A stretch of 64,000 bases of DNA from Methylophilus sp. 5 (GTDB lineage: Bacteria; Pseudomonadota; Gammaproteobacteria; Burkholderiales; Methylophilaceae), in contig NZ_KI911560.1 in the NCBI RefSeq assembly GCF_000515275.1, positions 1,736,001 to 1,800,000 on the forward strand. Direction: 5' to 3'. Positions 8,902-18,548 of the stretch are shown here, in pieces. Position 1 is the stretch's first letter. Each line of letters opens with the position of its first letter. The notes under the pieces were generated by a model. It saw only the letters and a program-made list of their open reading frames with translations, was not told where the DNA came from and did no database searches. Made by a program: the position numbers and the translations under genes.

Positions 8902-9689
8902 GTTGTTTTATCGAAATCATGGGGCAGGGCAAACCGTTGGTGTTGCTGCATGGTTGGGCGATGAACAGCGCAGTCTGGGAGCGCGTGGTTAAACGCTTGT
9001 CTGCCAACTACCGTTTATTTTTGGTCGATTTGCCAGGCATGGGTCAAAGTCGTCCGGTTTACCCTTACCATTTGCACAGCCTGGCCGAAACGGTGGCCGA
9101 AGAGATTCCTGGAGTGTCGACAATTCTGGGCTGGTCGCTGGGCGGCCTGATCGCACAGCAGATTGCGCTCAACCAGCCCGATCGCGTTGAAAAGTTGATT
9201 CTGGTCGGCACCAACCCTTGTTTTGTCAGCAAACCTGATTGGCCGCATGGTATTGCAGCACGCCACTTTGAGCAATTTAATCAGCGTTTTGAGCAAGATT
9301 TTAATGCGACCTTGCTGAATTTTTTGACCCTGCAATGTATGCATGCCAAAGATGCCCGCGCGACCGTGCGCCAGTTACGCACTGCTTTTGCGGCCAAACC
9401 GACGCCCACGCAAGAAAACCTGAATCAGGCGCTCAATATTTTGCTGCACACTGATTTGCGTGAAGAGGTGAGCCGTTTGTTTCAGCCGACCTTACTGATT
9501 CATGGTGACCGCGATACGCTGGCGCCAGTGACCGCTGCGCATTGGCTGGCCATGCATATGCAGCGTGCACAGTTGCGCGTGATTGCCGGGGCAGCACATG
9601 CGCCGTTTTTGTCGCATGCAGATGCTTTCTGTGAGTCAGTTGAGGCCTTTATGGCCGATGACCAAGCCACGCAACAAGTGAGTAGCTAA
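8898..9689 (+). CDS. bioH: Pimeloyl-ACP methyl ester carboxylesterase BioH
   Basis: A 263-residue alpha/beta hydrolase. The nucleophile elbow GWSLGG places the catalytic Ser at residue 80; Asp206 (HGDRDTLAP) and His234 (GAAHAPF) complete a plausible triad. BioH removes the methyl group from pimeloyl-ACP methyl ester and ends the BioC-BioH route to the pimeloyl moiety. Its position between bioF and bioC supports this specific role over other small esterases. It starts inside the end of bioF (ATGA overlap) and its stop codon overlaps the bioC start. Confidence 0.93.
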   Translation: MSCFIEIMGQGKPLVLLHGWAMNSAVWERVVKRLSANYRLFLVDLPGMGQSRPVYPYHLHSLAETVAEEIPGVSTILGWSLGGLIAQQIALNQPDRVEKLILVGTNPCFVSKPDWPHGIAARHFEQFNQRFEQDFNATLLNFLTLQCMHAKDARATVRQLRTAFAAKPTPTQENLNQALNILLHTDLREEVSRLFQPTLLIHGDRDTLAPVTAAHWLAMHMQRAQLRVIAGAAHAPFLSHADAFCESVEAFMADDQATQQVSS

Positions 9690-10561
9690 TGCAGGACGTT
9701 TACCAAATCGACAAGTCGCGCATGCGGGAGTCGTTTCATCGTGCCGCCAAACAGTATGATGCAGCTGCCATTTTACAACGCCAGGTACGTGAAGAAATGC
9801 TGAGCCGCCTGGACGTAGTCAAACTCGCCCCTGGCATTATTCTCGATGCTGGTTGTGGCACCGGGCATGGTTTGCATACACTACTCAAACAGTTTAAACA
9901 GGCACAAGGCATTGCGCTGGATATCGCCGAAGGCATGCTGGCACGTAGTCGCGCATTATTTCCCTGGTATAAACCCTGGCAATCACAACCACGTTTTGTT
10001 TGTGGTGATATTGAGTCGCTACCTTTGGCTACTGCCAGTGTCGATATGGTGTGGTCCAACCTCGCCGTGCAATGGTGTAACGACATGGATACCGTGTTGC
10101 AGGAGTTTAGGCGTGTATTACGCCCCAATGGCTTGCTGATGTTTGCCACATTGGGCCCGGATACGCTCAAAGAGTTGCGTGCCGCTTCTGGCGCCGAGCA
10201 TACCCATGTCAGTCGCTTTATTGATATGCATGATATTGGCGATGCGCTGACACGCGCAGGCTTTAGCGCGCCGGTGCTGGATGTGATGCACTACACACTG
10301 ACTTACGATAGCGTTGAATCTGTGATGCGCGACCTCAAAGCGATTGGTGCGCATAATGCCACTGCTGGCCGTGCCAAAGGCTTGAGCGGCAAAGGATTTT
10401 TGCAGCAATTGCGCCAAGGCTATGAGGTGTTTAGGCGTGAGGGTAAATTGCCAGCCACCTACGAAGTGGTGTTTGTACATGCCTGGACCGGTAGCCAGCC
10501 TTACACCGCGCCGGGTAGCAGTCCGGTGCAGTTTATGCCGCGTAAAGACAGCCTAAGGTAA
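9689..10561 (+). CDS. bioC: Malonyl-ACP O-methyltransferase BioC
   Basis: A 290-residue SAM-dependent methyltransferase that caps malonyl-ACP so that fatty-acid enzymes can extend it to pimeloyl-ACP. The N-terminus (RMRESFHRAAKQYDAAA) is typical of BioC. The SAM-binding motif I ILDAGCGTGHG is at residues 51-61, followed by the VWSNLAVQWC and LMFATLGPDTLKELR blocks characteristic of the family. It lies between bioH and bioD in a tightly spaced operon, with three bases before bioD. Confidence 0.94.
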   Translation: MQDVYQIDKSRMRESFHRAAKQYDAAAILQRQVREEMLSRLDVVKLAPGIILDAGCGTGHGLHTLLKQFKQAQGIALDIAEGMLARSRALFPWYKPWQSQPRFVCGDIESLPLATASVDMVWSNLAVQWCNDMDTVLQEFRRVLRPNGLLMFATLGPDTLKELRAASGAEHTHVSRFIDMHDIGDALTRAGFSAPVLDVMHYTLTYDSVESVMRDLKAIGAHNATAGRAKGLSGKGFLQQLRQGYEVFRREGKLPATYEVVFVHAWTGSQPYTAPGSSPVQFMPRKDSLR

Positions 10562-10564
10562 ACC

Positions 10565-11209
10565 ATGCGCGCATTGCCACGTCATTTTTTTGTGACCGGG
10601 ACCGATACCAGCGTCGGCAAAACGACGGTCAGTGTGCGCTTGATACAGCAACTGGTCGCGCAAGGCCTCACCGTCATTGGTATGAAACCGGTCGCGTCTG
10701 GCTGTGCGTGGGTAGATGGTCGCTGGCAAAACGATGACGTGTTGCAATTAACCGCGGCCTCCAATGTGAGTGCGCCGCCCGAGCTGATTAACCCTTATTG
10801 TTTTGCACCAGCTATCGCGCCACATATTGCGGCCGCCCAGGCAGGTGTCGAGATCGACTTTAAAGTGATTCAAACCGCCTATACGCAATTGACGGCCATG
10901 GCCGATGTGGTGATTGTAGAAGGCGCGGGCGGCTTGCTAGTGCCGCTCAGTGGTAGCCAAACCATCGCCGATTTAATTCAGGCCCTCAACTTGCCTGCGC
11001 TGGTGGTGGTTGGCATGCGGCTAGGGTGTATTAATCATGCCTTGCTCACCGTGCAGTTACTTAAACAGCGTGGCATTGATTTTTGTGGCTGGGTCGCCAA
11101 CAGCATAGACCCACAGATGTCATTGCCACAGGAAAACTTGCAGAGCCTGATTGAGCGTTTGCAACAGCCGCCCTTATTAGAAGTCCCTTTTCAGGAGTCA
11201 CTTAGCTAA
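10565..11209 (+). CDS. bioD: Dethiobiotin synthetase BioD
   Basis: A 214-residue ATP-dependent carboxylase that closes the ureido ring from 7,8-diaminopelargonate. The P-loop GTDTSVGKT ends with K19-T20; MKPVASG and VVEGAGGLLVPL are the other substrate and nucleotide motifs. This is the last biotin gene here: bioA, which supplies the substrate of BioD, is not in the operon and must lie elsewhere or be replaced. The stop codon overlaps the start of the rhomboid gene (TAATG). Confidence 0.95.
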   Translation: MRALPRHFFVTGTDTSVGKTTVSVRLIQQLVAQGLTVIGMKPVASGCAWVDGRWQNDDVLQLTAASNVSAPPELINPYCFAPAIAPHIAAAQAGVEIDFKVIQTAYTQLTAMADVVIVEGAGGLLVPLSGSQTIADLIQALNLPALVVVGMRLGCINHALLTVQLLKQRGIDFCGWVANSIDPQMSLPQENLQSLIERLQQPPLLEVPFQESLS

Positions 11210-12252
11210 TGCCGCCGCCACTCCTTACCCGCATTGAGTTGCGCGCACCGGTGCCACCGATGACGCGACTGCTGATCCTATTGAATGTGCTGGTGTTTGT
11301 CGTCATGCTGTTTGGTGGTGCCGGTTTCTGGCATTCACCCAATACCGTGCAACTGACCTGGGGCGCTAATTTTGCCCCGGCCACCGCTGATGGCCAATGG
11401 TGGCGCTTGGCGAGCGCCATGTTTCTGCATTTTGGCGCCTTGCACCTGGGCATGAATATGCTGGCGTTGTGGGACGGTGGCAAACTGGTCGAACGCATGT
11501 TTGGCGCAGTGCGTTTTCTAGTTATTTACCTGATTAGCGGCGTAGGCGGCAACCTGTTATCTCTTGTCATACAAGGCAATGATGCGGTGTCTGGCGGGGC
11601 CTCTGGCGCCATTTTTGGTATTTATGGCGCACTGCTGGTGTATGTCTGGTTTGCCAGGCACCAGATGCAGACACAGGAGTTCCGCTGGTTATTTTGGGGC
11701 GCGTTACTGTTTTCTGCCCTGACGATTGTCATGGGCTACATTATTCCCGGCATTGATAACTCGGCCCATATCGGTGGTTTTGTCACTGGCATCGTGATGG
11801 CTGCACTTTTGTTACCAACCACCATCGTGCCCAGTCAACAATTAACGCTGACGCAGTGGCTGGCAGGGCTTGCCTGGGTTGTGGCGCTGTTTGTATTAGT
11901 GACCCATTTGCCAACGCCTAAATATCGCTGGCAGCAAGAGGTTGCCATACAAAAACAAGTGCAAAAGCTTAATCAGGTCGATCAGCAAGCGCAAAAAAAA
12001 TGGCAGCAGATTATGCTGGAAGGCCGTGAAGGCAGCGTGAGCTTTGATGACATGGCCGCCCAGATTGATGCACAGGTTGCTACGCCGTATGAGCAGAGTT
12101 TTGAAACTTTGTCAGCGTTGCCAGAAGACCCTAACCTGCCATCTGCCGCCTTGCTGGAGCAAGCCAAAGCGTATGCGTTAAAGCGCAGTGAAGCGAGCAA
12201 AGCGGCGGCAGACAAATTGCGTAACGTGCCGTTTATGCCGGGGAAACCTTAA
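11209..12252 (+). CDS. Rhomboid family intramembrane serine protease
   Basis: A 347-residue membrane protein. The core has about six membrane helices between residues 20 and 245, with the rhomboid features WRLASAMFLHFGALHLGMNM (entry loop and HxxxN), the catalytic Ser132 in GGASGAIFG and the catalytic His187 in SAHIGGF. It would cleave membrane proteins within or near the bilayer. A C-terminal tail of about 100 residues, charged and probably helical, follows the last helix and is an addition to the minimal rhomboid fold. Translation is coupled to bioD by a one-base overlap, but no functional link with biotin is evident. It converges on the glycosyltransferase gene four bases away. Confidence 0.92.
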   Translation: MPPPLLTRIELRAPVPPMTRLLILLNVLVFVVMLFGGAGFWHSPNTVQLTWGANFAPATADGQWWRLASAMFLHFGALHLGMNMLALWDGGKLVERMFGAVRFLVIYLISGVGGNLLSLVIQGNDAVSGGASGAIFGIYGALLVYVWFARHQMQTQEFRWLFWGALLFSALTIVMGYIIPGIDNSAHIGGFVTGIVMAALLLPTTIVPSQQLTLTQWLAGLAWVVALFVLVTHLPTPKYRWQQEVAIQKQVQKLNQVDQQAQKKWQQIMLEGREGSVSFDDMAAQIDAQVATPYEQSFETLSALPEDPNLPSAALLEQAKAYALKRSEASKAAADKLRNVPFMPGKP

Positions 12253-12256
12253 TATA

Positions 12257-13381
12257 CTAGGTGCCTGCGGCGGGCGACGCAATGATATTGGCTTCGGGGT
12301 GCGCAAGTTGCGATGCTGCCATCTGCTGCACAAAAGCCTTGGCATTGTCTGACCAAGGCTGTGTCGGTAATTGGGTCAACATCTCGACCAGGGCTTGGTT
12401 CATGGCCGCCTGATTAAATGGCTCTGCTAATACTTGGCCAGCTTGCGCCGCAGCCACATACCCCGCGTAACCACACACACCGCTCACCAGCAGCGGCAGG
12501 CCAGCCGTCATCGCTTCAATCAGCACGATGCCAGCGAGCTCAGAGCGCGCGGCGTGTAGCAGTAAATCACCGCCTAACATCAGTGCTGGAATATCCGGGC
12601 GGCCGCCTGCCTCAATGCAGCGCTCGGCCACACCGCGTTGCTCAGCGTAAGCCTGCATATTGCTGCTGGACTCGAATTCGCCAACAGCCAACAGCCAACA
12701 GCGTTGCCTGAGGTTTTCTGGCAAGCTGCTCAAGGCATCAATCGCCCGGTCTACCCCTTTACGCATAAAGGCTGAGCCCACCGTGAGCAACACAATTGCA
12801 TCGTTTGGCAGGTTAAAGGTGTTGCGCACATAAGTGCGGGCGTCTTGCGCAGCCAACTGGCTAAAACGCTGTAGCGGAATATTGGGCGGAATCAGGTGAA
12901 AACGCGTATCTTCGGTGCCATACCAGCGTTGAAAGGTTGCCTGGTCATGTTGGTTGAGCAGTAGTATCTGCGTCGCGGCCTCTTTGCCAAACACGGCGTG
13001 TTCCATTGCTGAGAAAAAACGATAGCGGCCGGACAGTTTTTTATACCAGCGCTCATGATGCATACGCTCGGCGTAGCAAGGGTCAGCAGCAAAATAGACA
13101 TCCAGCCCTGGCATGCGATTAAAACCAACCACGCGGTCAAAGCCTTGTTGTTGCACGGCTTGTTGCATTTGCCTGATCAGCGATTGGTGCCTGTGGTGAT
13201 TGAGCCAGCCCTTGGCTTTAAACAGATGGACCGTGATGCCTTGTGGCAAATCGCCGCGCCATTCGCCAGTGAAAATAGTGACTTCGTGCCCGAGGGCGAC
13301 GCAGTCGCGGGCAATGCGCAGCATATCGCGCTGAACGCCACCATAAGGAAAGTATTTGAATATCAGAAACGCAAACTTCAT
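12257..13381 (-). CDS. Family 4 glycosyltransferase (WaaG-like)
   Basis: A 374-residue GT-B enzyme. It begins MKFAFLIFKYFPYGGVQRDM, typical of lipopolysaccharide core glucosyltransferases of the WaaG/RfaG group; GFNRMPGLDVYFAADPCYA and the C-terminal ELAGIVLIEAMTAGLPLL block (two conserved Glu seven apart) support this. The frame continues 105 codons upstream but that part overlaps the divergent waaC gene and is not protein-like, so 13381 is the start. It probably adds a sugar to the LPS core. Its start lies only 30 bases from that of waaC on the other strand. Confidence 0.85.
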   Translation of the reverse strand: MKFAFLIFKYFPYGGVQRDMLRIARDCVALGHEVTIFTGEWRGDLPQGITVHLFKAKGWLNHHRHQSLIRQMQQAVQQQGFDRVVGFNRMPGLDVYFAADPCYAERMHHERWYKKLSGRYRFFSAMEHAVFGKEAATQILLLNQHDQATFQRWYGTEDTRFHLIPPNIPLQRFSQLAAQDARTYVRNTFNLPNDAIVLLTVGSAFMRKGVDRAIDALSSLPENLRQRCWLLAVGEFESSSNMQAYAEQRGVAERCIEAGGRPDIPALMLGGDLLLHAARSELAGIVLIEAMTAGLPLLVSGVCGYAGYVAAAQAGQVLAEPFNQAAMNQALVEMLTQLPTQPWSDNAKAFVQQMAASQLAHPEANIIASPAAGT

Positions 13382-13411
13382 GCGATGGCATTGTATGCGA
13401 AAATAGCGGCC

Positions 13412-14383
13412 ATGAAACGCATCCTGATCGTCAAAACCACCTCTATGGGCGATGTCATTCACGCCTTGCCTGTCGTTGAGGATATCTTGCAACATTTTCC
13501 TGATGCACACATTGACTGGCTGGTAGAAGAAAGTTTTGCCGATATTCCACGCCTGCATCCACGGGTGCAGCAGGTATTTACGGTGGCGGTGCGTCGCTGG
13601 CGCAAGCAATGGTGGCGGTGCCAAACCTGGCGCGAGATTGCGGCAGTCAAGCAGGCTGTGGCTGCCCAGCCGTATGATGTGGTGCTGGATTTGCAAGGCC
13701 TGCTAAAGAGCGCGGTCATGGCAACGTGGGCCCATGGCCCGCGCTATGGTTATGATCAACACTCTATCCGCGAACCTCTAGCCAGTCGGCTTTACCGGCA
13801 TCACTATGCCATTAATTACCGCCAGCATGCAGTGATACGCATGCGCACGCTGGCGGCGTTGGCGCTAGGCTATGCCGTGCCACAAGATCCGCCAGCCTAT
13901 GGCTTGTCCGCTTTGAACCATCCTTTGCAAATACCCGCCTTTTTGGCGCTGCATGCCACCAGCCGCGATAGTAAGTTGTGGCCAGAATCATATTGGGTCA
14001 TGCTCGGCCAGCAGTATGCTGCGCAAGGGGTGCACATGTGGTTGCCATGGGCCAGCGCCAGTGAACATGCGCGTGCCGAAAGAATCGCGGCCCAGGTGCC
14101 GCAGGCGGTTGTGTTGCCTAAGCTGTCACTACAGCAACTGGCTAGCCAAATGCCACAAGCACGTTTTGCGGTGGGCGTGGATACAGGCCTCTCTCACCTG
14201 GTGGCGGCATTGAATGTGCCGGTGGTGGCGATTTATACCGATACCGAACCGGCGTTTACTGGTGTGGCGGGCGGGCGGGTGGCACCTGCGGTAAATTTGG
14301 GTGGCAAGGGGCAATTGCCAACCGTCGCTGCGGTGGTTGCAGCGGTCTCTGCCATGCTTGATTCTGTTTCTGCCAGCCGTTAA
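13412..14383 (+). CDS. waaC: Lipopolysaccharide heptosyltransferase I (WaaC)
   Basis: A 323-residue family 9 glycosyltransferase that transfers the first heptose onto Kdo of the LPS inner core. The beginning MKRILIVKTTSMGDVIHALP is nearly diagnostic; VVLDLQGLLKSA and the nucleotide-sugar site VGVDTGLSHLVAALNVPVV follow. Open sequence upstream of 13412 in the same frame runs through the divergent glycosyltransferase and is rejected. Together with that gene it forms a small LPS-core locus. It is followed by a 132-base gap with the heat-shock promoter of grpE. Confidence 0.94.
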   Translation: MKRILIVKTTSMGDVIHALPVVEDILQHFPDAHIDWLVEESFADIPRLHPRVQQVFTVAVRRWRKQWWRCQTWREIAAVKQAVAAQPYDVVLDLQGLLKSAVMATWAHGPRYGYDQHSIREPLASRLYRHHYAINYRQHAVIRMRTLAALALGYAVPQDPPAYGLSALNHPLQIPAFLALHATSRDSKLWPESYWVMLGQQYAAQGVHMWLPWASASEHARAERIAAQVPQAVVLPKLSLQQLASQMPQARFAVGVDTGLSHLVAALNVPVVAIYTDTEPAFTGVAGGRVAPAVNLGGKGQLPTVAAVVAAVSAMLDSVSASR

Positions 14384-14411
14384 AAAATCCTCCACAATTG
14401 TATGCTTTACC

Positions 14412-14440
14412 CTTGAAATCAGTAGGGGCATCCCCAACAT
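14412..14440 (+). promoter_or_regulatory. sigma-32 (heat-shock) promoter of grpE
   Basis: CTTGAAA at 14412-14418 and CCCCAACAT at 14432-14440 are separated by 13 bases, a near-consensus RpoH promoter, 75 bases before the grpE start. It is the natural heat-inducible promoter of the grpE gene. Confidence 0.85.
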
Positions 14441-14515
14441 TGAAAAGATATTGAGAGAAAAATGTTTCATTGAAACCTCTCAAGTAGAACAGTATTGAAT
14501 GAGAAGGGGAACCCC

Positions 14516-15049
14516 ATGCAAGAACCAATCACACCTTCCGAGGTGGCCGCAAACGAATCCGCAGTGAATGAGGATGTGCACACCAACCCAGCGGATGCTA
14601 GCCAAGTGCGTATTAGTGAACTGGAAGCTGCGCTTGAAGAAGCCAAAGCACAAGTGCTGTATGTGAAAGCCGAAGGCGAAAATATCCGTCGCCGTGCGTC
14701 TGATGATATTGATAAAGCCCGCAAGTTTGCGCTGGAAAAGTTCAGTGGCGAGCTATTGGCCGTCAAAGATAGCCTGGATGCCGCCTTGGCCGTAGAAAGC
14801 GACGAAGTCGCCAGTTATAAAAATGGCGTAGAACTCACCGCCAAGCAACTGTTAAGCGTGTTTGAAAAGTTTAATATTGCTGAAATTAATCCGCTGGGTG
14901 AAAAGTTTGACCCGAACAAACATCAGGCGATCAGCATGGTGCCTGCCGAAGGTGAACCAAATACCGTTTTGAGCGTACTGCAAAAAGGCTACAGCCTGAA
15001 TGAGCGTGTATTGCGTCCGGCATTGGTGACTGTGATTCAGGCCAGGTAA
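14516..15049 (+). CDS. grpE: Nucleotide exchange factor GrpE
   Basis: A 177-residue co-chaperone that releases ADP from DnaK. An acidic N-terminus precedes a long helix ([20 protein letters not shown] with NIRRRA next) and the C-terminal beta domain ([19 protein letters not shown], then [16 protein letters not shown]). The ATG at 14516 follows GAGAAGGGGA; a TTG at 14495 is in frame but has no ribosome site. It heads a grpE-dnaK-dnaJ cluster, but dnaK has its own heat-shock promoter. Confidence 0.95.
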   Translation: MQEPITPSEVAANESAVNEDVHTNPADASQVRISELEAALEEAKAQVLYVKAEGENIRRRASDDIDKARKFALEKFSGELLAVKDSLDAALAVESDEVASYKNGVELTAKQLLSVFEKFNIAEINPLGEKFDPNKHQAISMVPAEGEPNTVLSVLQKGYSLNERVLRPALVTVIQAR

Positions 15050-15086
15050 AACGGCCAGGCAGTAAAAACCATTTAATGAACAGGGG

Positions 15087-15114
15087 CTTGAAATCTTTCA
15101 CGGCACCCCAATGT
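15087..15114 (+). promoter_or_regulatory. sigma-32 (heat-shock) promoter of dnaK
   Basis: CTTGAAA at 15087-15093 and CCCCAATGT from 15106 are separated by 12 bases, 49 bases before the dnaK start. It is a second RpoH-type promoter in the cluster, allowing dnaK to be made at higher levels than grpE. Confidence 0.8.
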
Positions 15115-15162
15115 TCACTGCATCAGTAAATAAAGATTAACGAATTTAAGGAACTTATTCAT

Positions 15163-17082
15163 ATGGCAAAAATTATCGGTATCGACTTGGGGACAACCAA
15201 CTCCTGCGTCGCCGTGATGGAAGGCGGCAAGCCGCGCGTGATTGAGAATGCTGAAGGCGCACGTACCACGCCTTCTATCATTGCCTATCAGGAAGATGGC
15301 GAAATTCTGGTCGGTGCACCAGCGAAACGTCAAGCGGTGACCAACCCTAAAAACACCTTGTTTGCGGTCAAACGTTTGATTGGCCGTCGTTTTGACGAAA
15401 AAGAAGTGCAAAAAGACATCGACCTGATGCCTTACACCATTGCTAAAGCCGACAACGGTGATGCCTGGGTAGAAGTGCGTGGCAACAAACAAGCGCCACC
15501 ACAAATTTCTGCTGAAGTATTGCGCAAAATGAAAAAAACCGCCGAGGACTACCTGGGCGAAGAAGTGACTGAAGCCGTGATTACGGTGCCTGCGTACTTT
15601 AACGACAGCCAGCGCCAGGCAACCAAAGATGCAGGCCGGATTGCCGGCCTGGAAGTAAAACGTATTATTAACGAACCAACAGCCGCCGCACTGGCGTTTG
15701 GGATGGACAAGCAAGAAGGCGACCGCAAGATTGCGGTGTATGACTTGGGTGGTGGTACGTTTGATATTTCGATCATTGAAATTACTGAAATCGACGGCGA
15801 ACATCAGTTTGAAGTGTTGTCCACCAACGGTGACACGTTCCTGGGTGGTGAAGACTTCGATAACCGCATTATCGACTTTTTAGCCGATGAGTTTAAAAAA
15901 GAAAACGGCCTGGACCTGCGCAATGACTTGCTGGCAAAACAGCGTCTGAAAGAAGCCGCTGAAAAAGCCAAAATCGAATTGTCTGGCGCACAGCAAACCG
16001 AAGTGAACCTGCCTTACATCACGGCAGATGCCAGTGGTCCAAAACACTTGGTGGTGAAAATCACCCGTGCCAAGCTGGAATCATTGGTGGAAGAGTTGAT
16101 TGAGCGCACTATCAACCCATGTAAAACAGCGTTGAAAGATGCTGGTGTATCACCTGCGGATATCTCTGACGTGATTTTGGTGGGTGGTCAAAGCCGTATG
16201 CCAAAAGTGCAAGAGAAAGTGAAAGAGATTTTTGGCAAAGAGCCACGTAAAGACGTGAACCCGGACGAAGCGGTAGCGGTTGGTGCTGCGATTCAGGGAG
16301 GCGTATTGAAAGGCGACGTGAAAGATGTATTGTTGCTGGACGTTTCTCCATTGTCACTCGGTATCGAGACCTTGGGCAGTGTGATGACCAAGCTGATCAA
16401 GAAAAACACCACGATCCCTACCAAAGCTTCGCAAGTGTTTTCAACCGCAGAAGACAACCAGAATGCCGTGACCATTCATGTCTTGCAAGGTGAGCGTGAA
16501 ATGGCTTCTGGTAATAAGAGCCTGGGCCAGTTTAACCTGAGTGACATTCCACCGTCACCACGTGGCATGCCACAAATTGAAGTGACTTTTGATATTGATG
16601 CCAACGGTATTTTGCACGTGTCTGCTAAAGACAAAGCCACCGGTAAAGAGAACAAAATCACTATTAAAGCCAACTCTGGTTTGTCTGAAGAAGAGATTCA
16701 GCGCATGGAAGAAGATGCGGCTAAATATGCTGACGAAGACAAAAAACTGCGTGAACTGGTTGATGCCCGTAACCAGGCTGACAGCGTGTTGCACAGCGTG
16801 AAAAAATCGCTGGCTGAATATGGCGACAAGATTGAAGCCGACGAAAAATCCAAGATCGAAGACGCAATCAAAGAGCTGGAAGCCGTGGCTAAAGATAGCG
16901 ATGACAAAGAGGTGATTGAAGCTAAAACCAATGCCTTGATGGAAGCTTCACAAAAACTGGGTGAAAAAGTCTACGCTGACCAACAGGCGCAGGCCAATAC
17001 TGAGAGCGCAGCGCCTGAAGCCGAAAAAACGGTTGAAGGCGATGTGGTGGATGCCGAGTTTGAAGAAGTGAAAAAAGACTAA
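15163..17082 (+). CDS. dnaK: Chaperone protein DnaK (Hsp70)
   Basis: A 639-residue Hsp70 chaperone of usual length. The nucleotide-binding domain shows [18 protein letters not shown] at the start, [13 protein letters not shown] near residue 195 and [15 protein letters not shown] near residue 340. The substrate-binding domain and the helical lid follow, and the protein ends in the charged tail EFEEVKKD. It folds and protects proteins in the cytoplasm with GrpE and DnaJ, encoded on either side. AAGGAA precedes the start. Confidence 0.98.
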   Translation: MAKIIGIDLGTTNSCVAVMEGGKPRVIENAEGARTTPSIIAYQEDGEILVGAPAKRQAVTNPKNTLFAVKRLIGRRFDEKEVQKDIDLMPYTIAKADNGDAWVEVRGNKQAPPQISAEVLRKMKKTAEDYLGEEVTEAVITVPAYFNDSQRQATKDAGRIAGLEVKRIINEPTAAALAFGMDKQEGDRKIAVYDLGGGTFDISIIEITEIDGEHQFEVLSTNGDTFLGGEDFDNRIIDFLADEFKKENGLDLRNDLLAKQRLKEAAEKAKIELSGAQQTEVNLPYITADASGPKHLVVKITRAKLESLVEELIERTINPCKTALKDAGVSPADISDVILVGGQSRMPKVQEKVKEIFGKEPRKDVNPDEAVAVGAAIQGGVLKGDVKDVLLLDVSPLSLGIETLGSVMTKLIKKNTTIPTKASQVFSTAEDNQNAVTIHVLQGEREMASGNKSLGQFNLSDIPPSPRGMPQIEVTFDIDANGILHVSAKDKATGKENKITIKANSGLSEEEIQRMEEDAAKYADEDKKLRELVDARNQADSVLHSVKKSLAEYGDKIEADEKSKIEDAIKELEAVAKDSDDKEVIEAKTNALMEASQKLGEKVYADQQAQANTESAAPEAEKTVEGDVVDAEFEEVKKD

Positions 17083-17092
17083 GCTTGAAAGC

Positions 17093-17120
17093 GGCGGGCA
17101 TTTGCATGCTCGCCCTTTTT
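17093..17120 (+). terminator. Terminator/attenuator between dnaK and dnaJ
   Basis: GGCGGGCA (17093-17100) and TGCTCGCC (17107-17114) form an eight-pair stem with one G-T pair around a six-base loop, followed by CTTTTT. It would reduce read-through from dnaK into dnaJ. Confidence 0.7.
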
Positions 17121-17198
17121 CAATGATGTCGGCAAACACACTACGCTAATCGCGAGTGTGTTTGTCTTTATGGCGCAAGCGCGTTAAACGGAAAAACT

Positions 17199-18326
17199 AT
17201 GGCAGCTGCAAAAAAAGATTATTACGAAGTGTTAGGTGTAAACCGCGACGCTGGTGAAGATGAAATTAAAAAAGCCTTTAAAAAGCTGGCGATGAAATTT
17301 CACCCTGACCGTAACCCGGATAACCCAAAGGCCGAAGAAAGCTTTAAAGAAGCCAAAGAGGCCTATGAGATTCTGAGCGATGATCAGAAACGCGCGGCCT
17401 ATGACCAATATGGCCATGCCGGGGTTGACCAAAGCATGGGCGGTGGTGGTTTTGGCGGGTTTAATTCCGGCAATTTCAGTGACGCATTTGGCGATATTTT
17501 TGGTGATATTTTCGGCGGTGCCCGTAATCAGCGCTCCAATGTTTATCGCGGCGCTGACTTACGCTACAACCTGGAAATCTCACTTGAAGATGCTGCCAAG
17601 GGTACAGAGACCAAGATTCGCATTCCGGTGCAAACCAGTTGCGAAACCTGTCATGGCTCTGGCGCGCGCCCTGGCACCTCACCAGTCACTTGTTCTACCT
17701 GTAATGGCCATGGCCAGGTGCGCATGCAACAGGGCTTTTTCTCTGTGCAGCAAACGTGCCCTAAATGTCATGGCACCGGCAAAATGGTGAAAGAACCTTG
17801 CCCGACCTGTCATGGTGGCGGTCGCGTTAAGCAAAACAAAACCTTAAACGTTAAAATTCCGGCCGGTGTCGACGAAGGTGATCGTATCCGTTTGAGCGGT
17901 GAAGGCGAAGCGGGCGTAAATGGCGGCCCAACCGGTGATTTATACGTGGTGGTGCATCTTAAAGAGCACGCGATTTTTCAGCGTGAAGGCGCAAACCTGC
18001 ATTGCGAAATGCCGATTAGCTTTAGTACCGCGGCTTTGGGTGGTGAAATTGAAGTGCCCACGCTCGATGGCGCAGCCAAGATGAAGATTCCGGTCGAAAC
18101 GCAAACTGGTAGCGTGTTCCGCTTGCGTGGCAAAGGTATCAAACCGTTACGCTCCAGCGAGCAAGGCGACTTGATGGTGCATGTGGTGGTTGAAACGCCG
18201 GTGCGTTTAACCGAAAAACAGAAAGACTTGCTGCGTGAGTTTGAGAGCAGCACCCAAGCCGATGCGGGCAAACATAGTCCCAAAAACAAAAGCTGGGTCG
18301 ATAAAGCGCGCGATTTTTTCAGTTAA
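17199..18326 (+). CDS. dnaJ: Chaperone protein DnaJ (Hsp40)
   Basis: A 375-residue type I J-protein. The J domain has the DnaK-stimulating HPD at residues 35-37, then a Gly/Phe-rich segment at about 75-105. The zinc domain carries all four CxxCxGxG motifs ([32 protein letters not shown]), followed by the C-terminal substrate-binding domains. It delivers substrates to DnaK. The 116-base gap to dnaK holds a terminator, so dnaJ is likely expressed partly by read-through; no clear promoter of its own was seen. Confidence 0.98.
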   Translation: MAAAKKDYYEVLGVNRDAGEDEIKKAFKKLAMKFHPDRNPDNPKAEESFKEAKEAYEILSDDQKRAAYDQYGHAGVDQSMGGGGFGGFNSGNFSDAFGDIFGDIFGGARNQRSNVYRGADLRYNLEISLEDAAKGTETKIRIPVQTSCETCHGSGARPGTSPVTCSTCNGHGQVRMQQGFFSVQQTCPKCHGTGKMVKEPCPTCHGGGRVKQNKTLNVKIPAGVDEGDRIRLSGEGEAGVNGGPTGDLYVVVHLKEHAIFQREGANLHCEMPISFSTAALGGEIEVPTLDGAAKMKIPVETQTGSVFRLRGKGIKPLRSSEQGDLMVHVVVETPVRLTEKQKDLLREFESSTQADAGKHSPKNKSWVDKARDFFS

Positions 18327-18356
18327 TTCACACTGTATTCATCCTGAGATATATTT

Positions 18357-18411
18357 CGGTCAATAGTCTGGCTGGCAGAATTCTGCTAGACTATTGACCG
18401 TTTCTTTTTTG
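18357..18411 (+). terminator. Terminator of the dnaJ transcript
   Basis: CGGTCAATAGTCT (18357-18369) pairs perfectly over 13 bases with AGACTATTGACCG (18388-18400); inside it a GCAGAATTCTGC palindrome closes the hairpin. A T-rich run (TTTCTTTTTT) follows directly. Confidence 0.85.
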
Positions 18412-18536
18412 ACCGCTTTTTCTTAAGCGGTGTCTGCAAGTTGTTGTTTTTATTAAAGTTACAATTTAATAACAATTGAATTTTGTCTTTTACAATTCAG
18501 TTACAGCTTGGTCAAATTACTGCAATAACTCCTCCC

Positions 18537-18542
18537 TATACT
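18537..18542 (+). promoter_or_regulatory. Possible promoter of the candidate small RNA (-10 element)
   Basis: TATACT at 18537-18542 is a good -10 hexamer, but there is no good -35 at normal distance (TTGGTC at 18508 is 23 bases away). Alternatively GG at 18510-18511 and GC at 18522-18523 have the exact GG-N10-GC spacing of a sigma-54 promoter, with partial matches around them. The sequence does not decide between the two. Confidence 0.35.
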
Positions 18543-18548
18543 GGACTC

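Noticed and set aside
13382..13696. N-terminal extension of the WaaG-like glycosyltransferase
   Set aside because: It overlaps the divergent waaC gene, is not protein-like, and the family start is at 13381.
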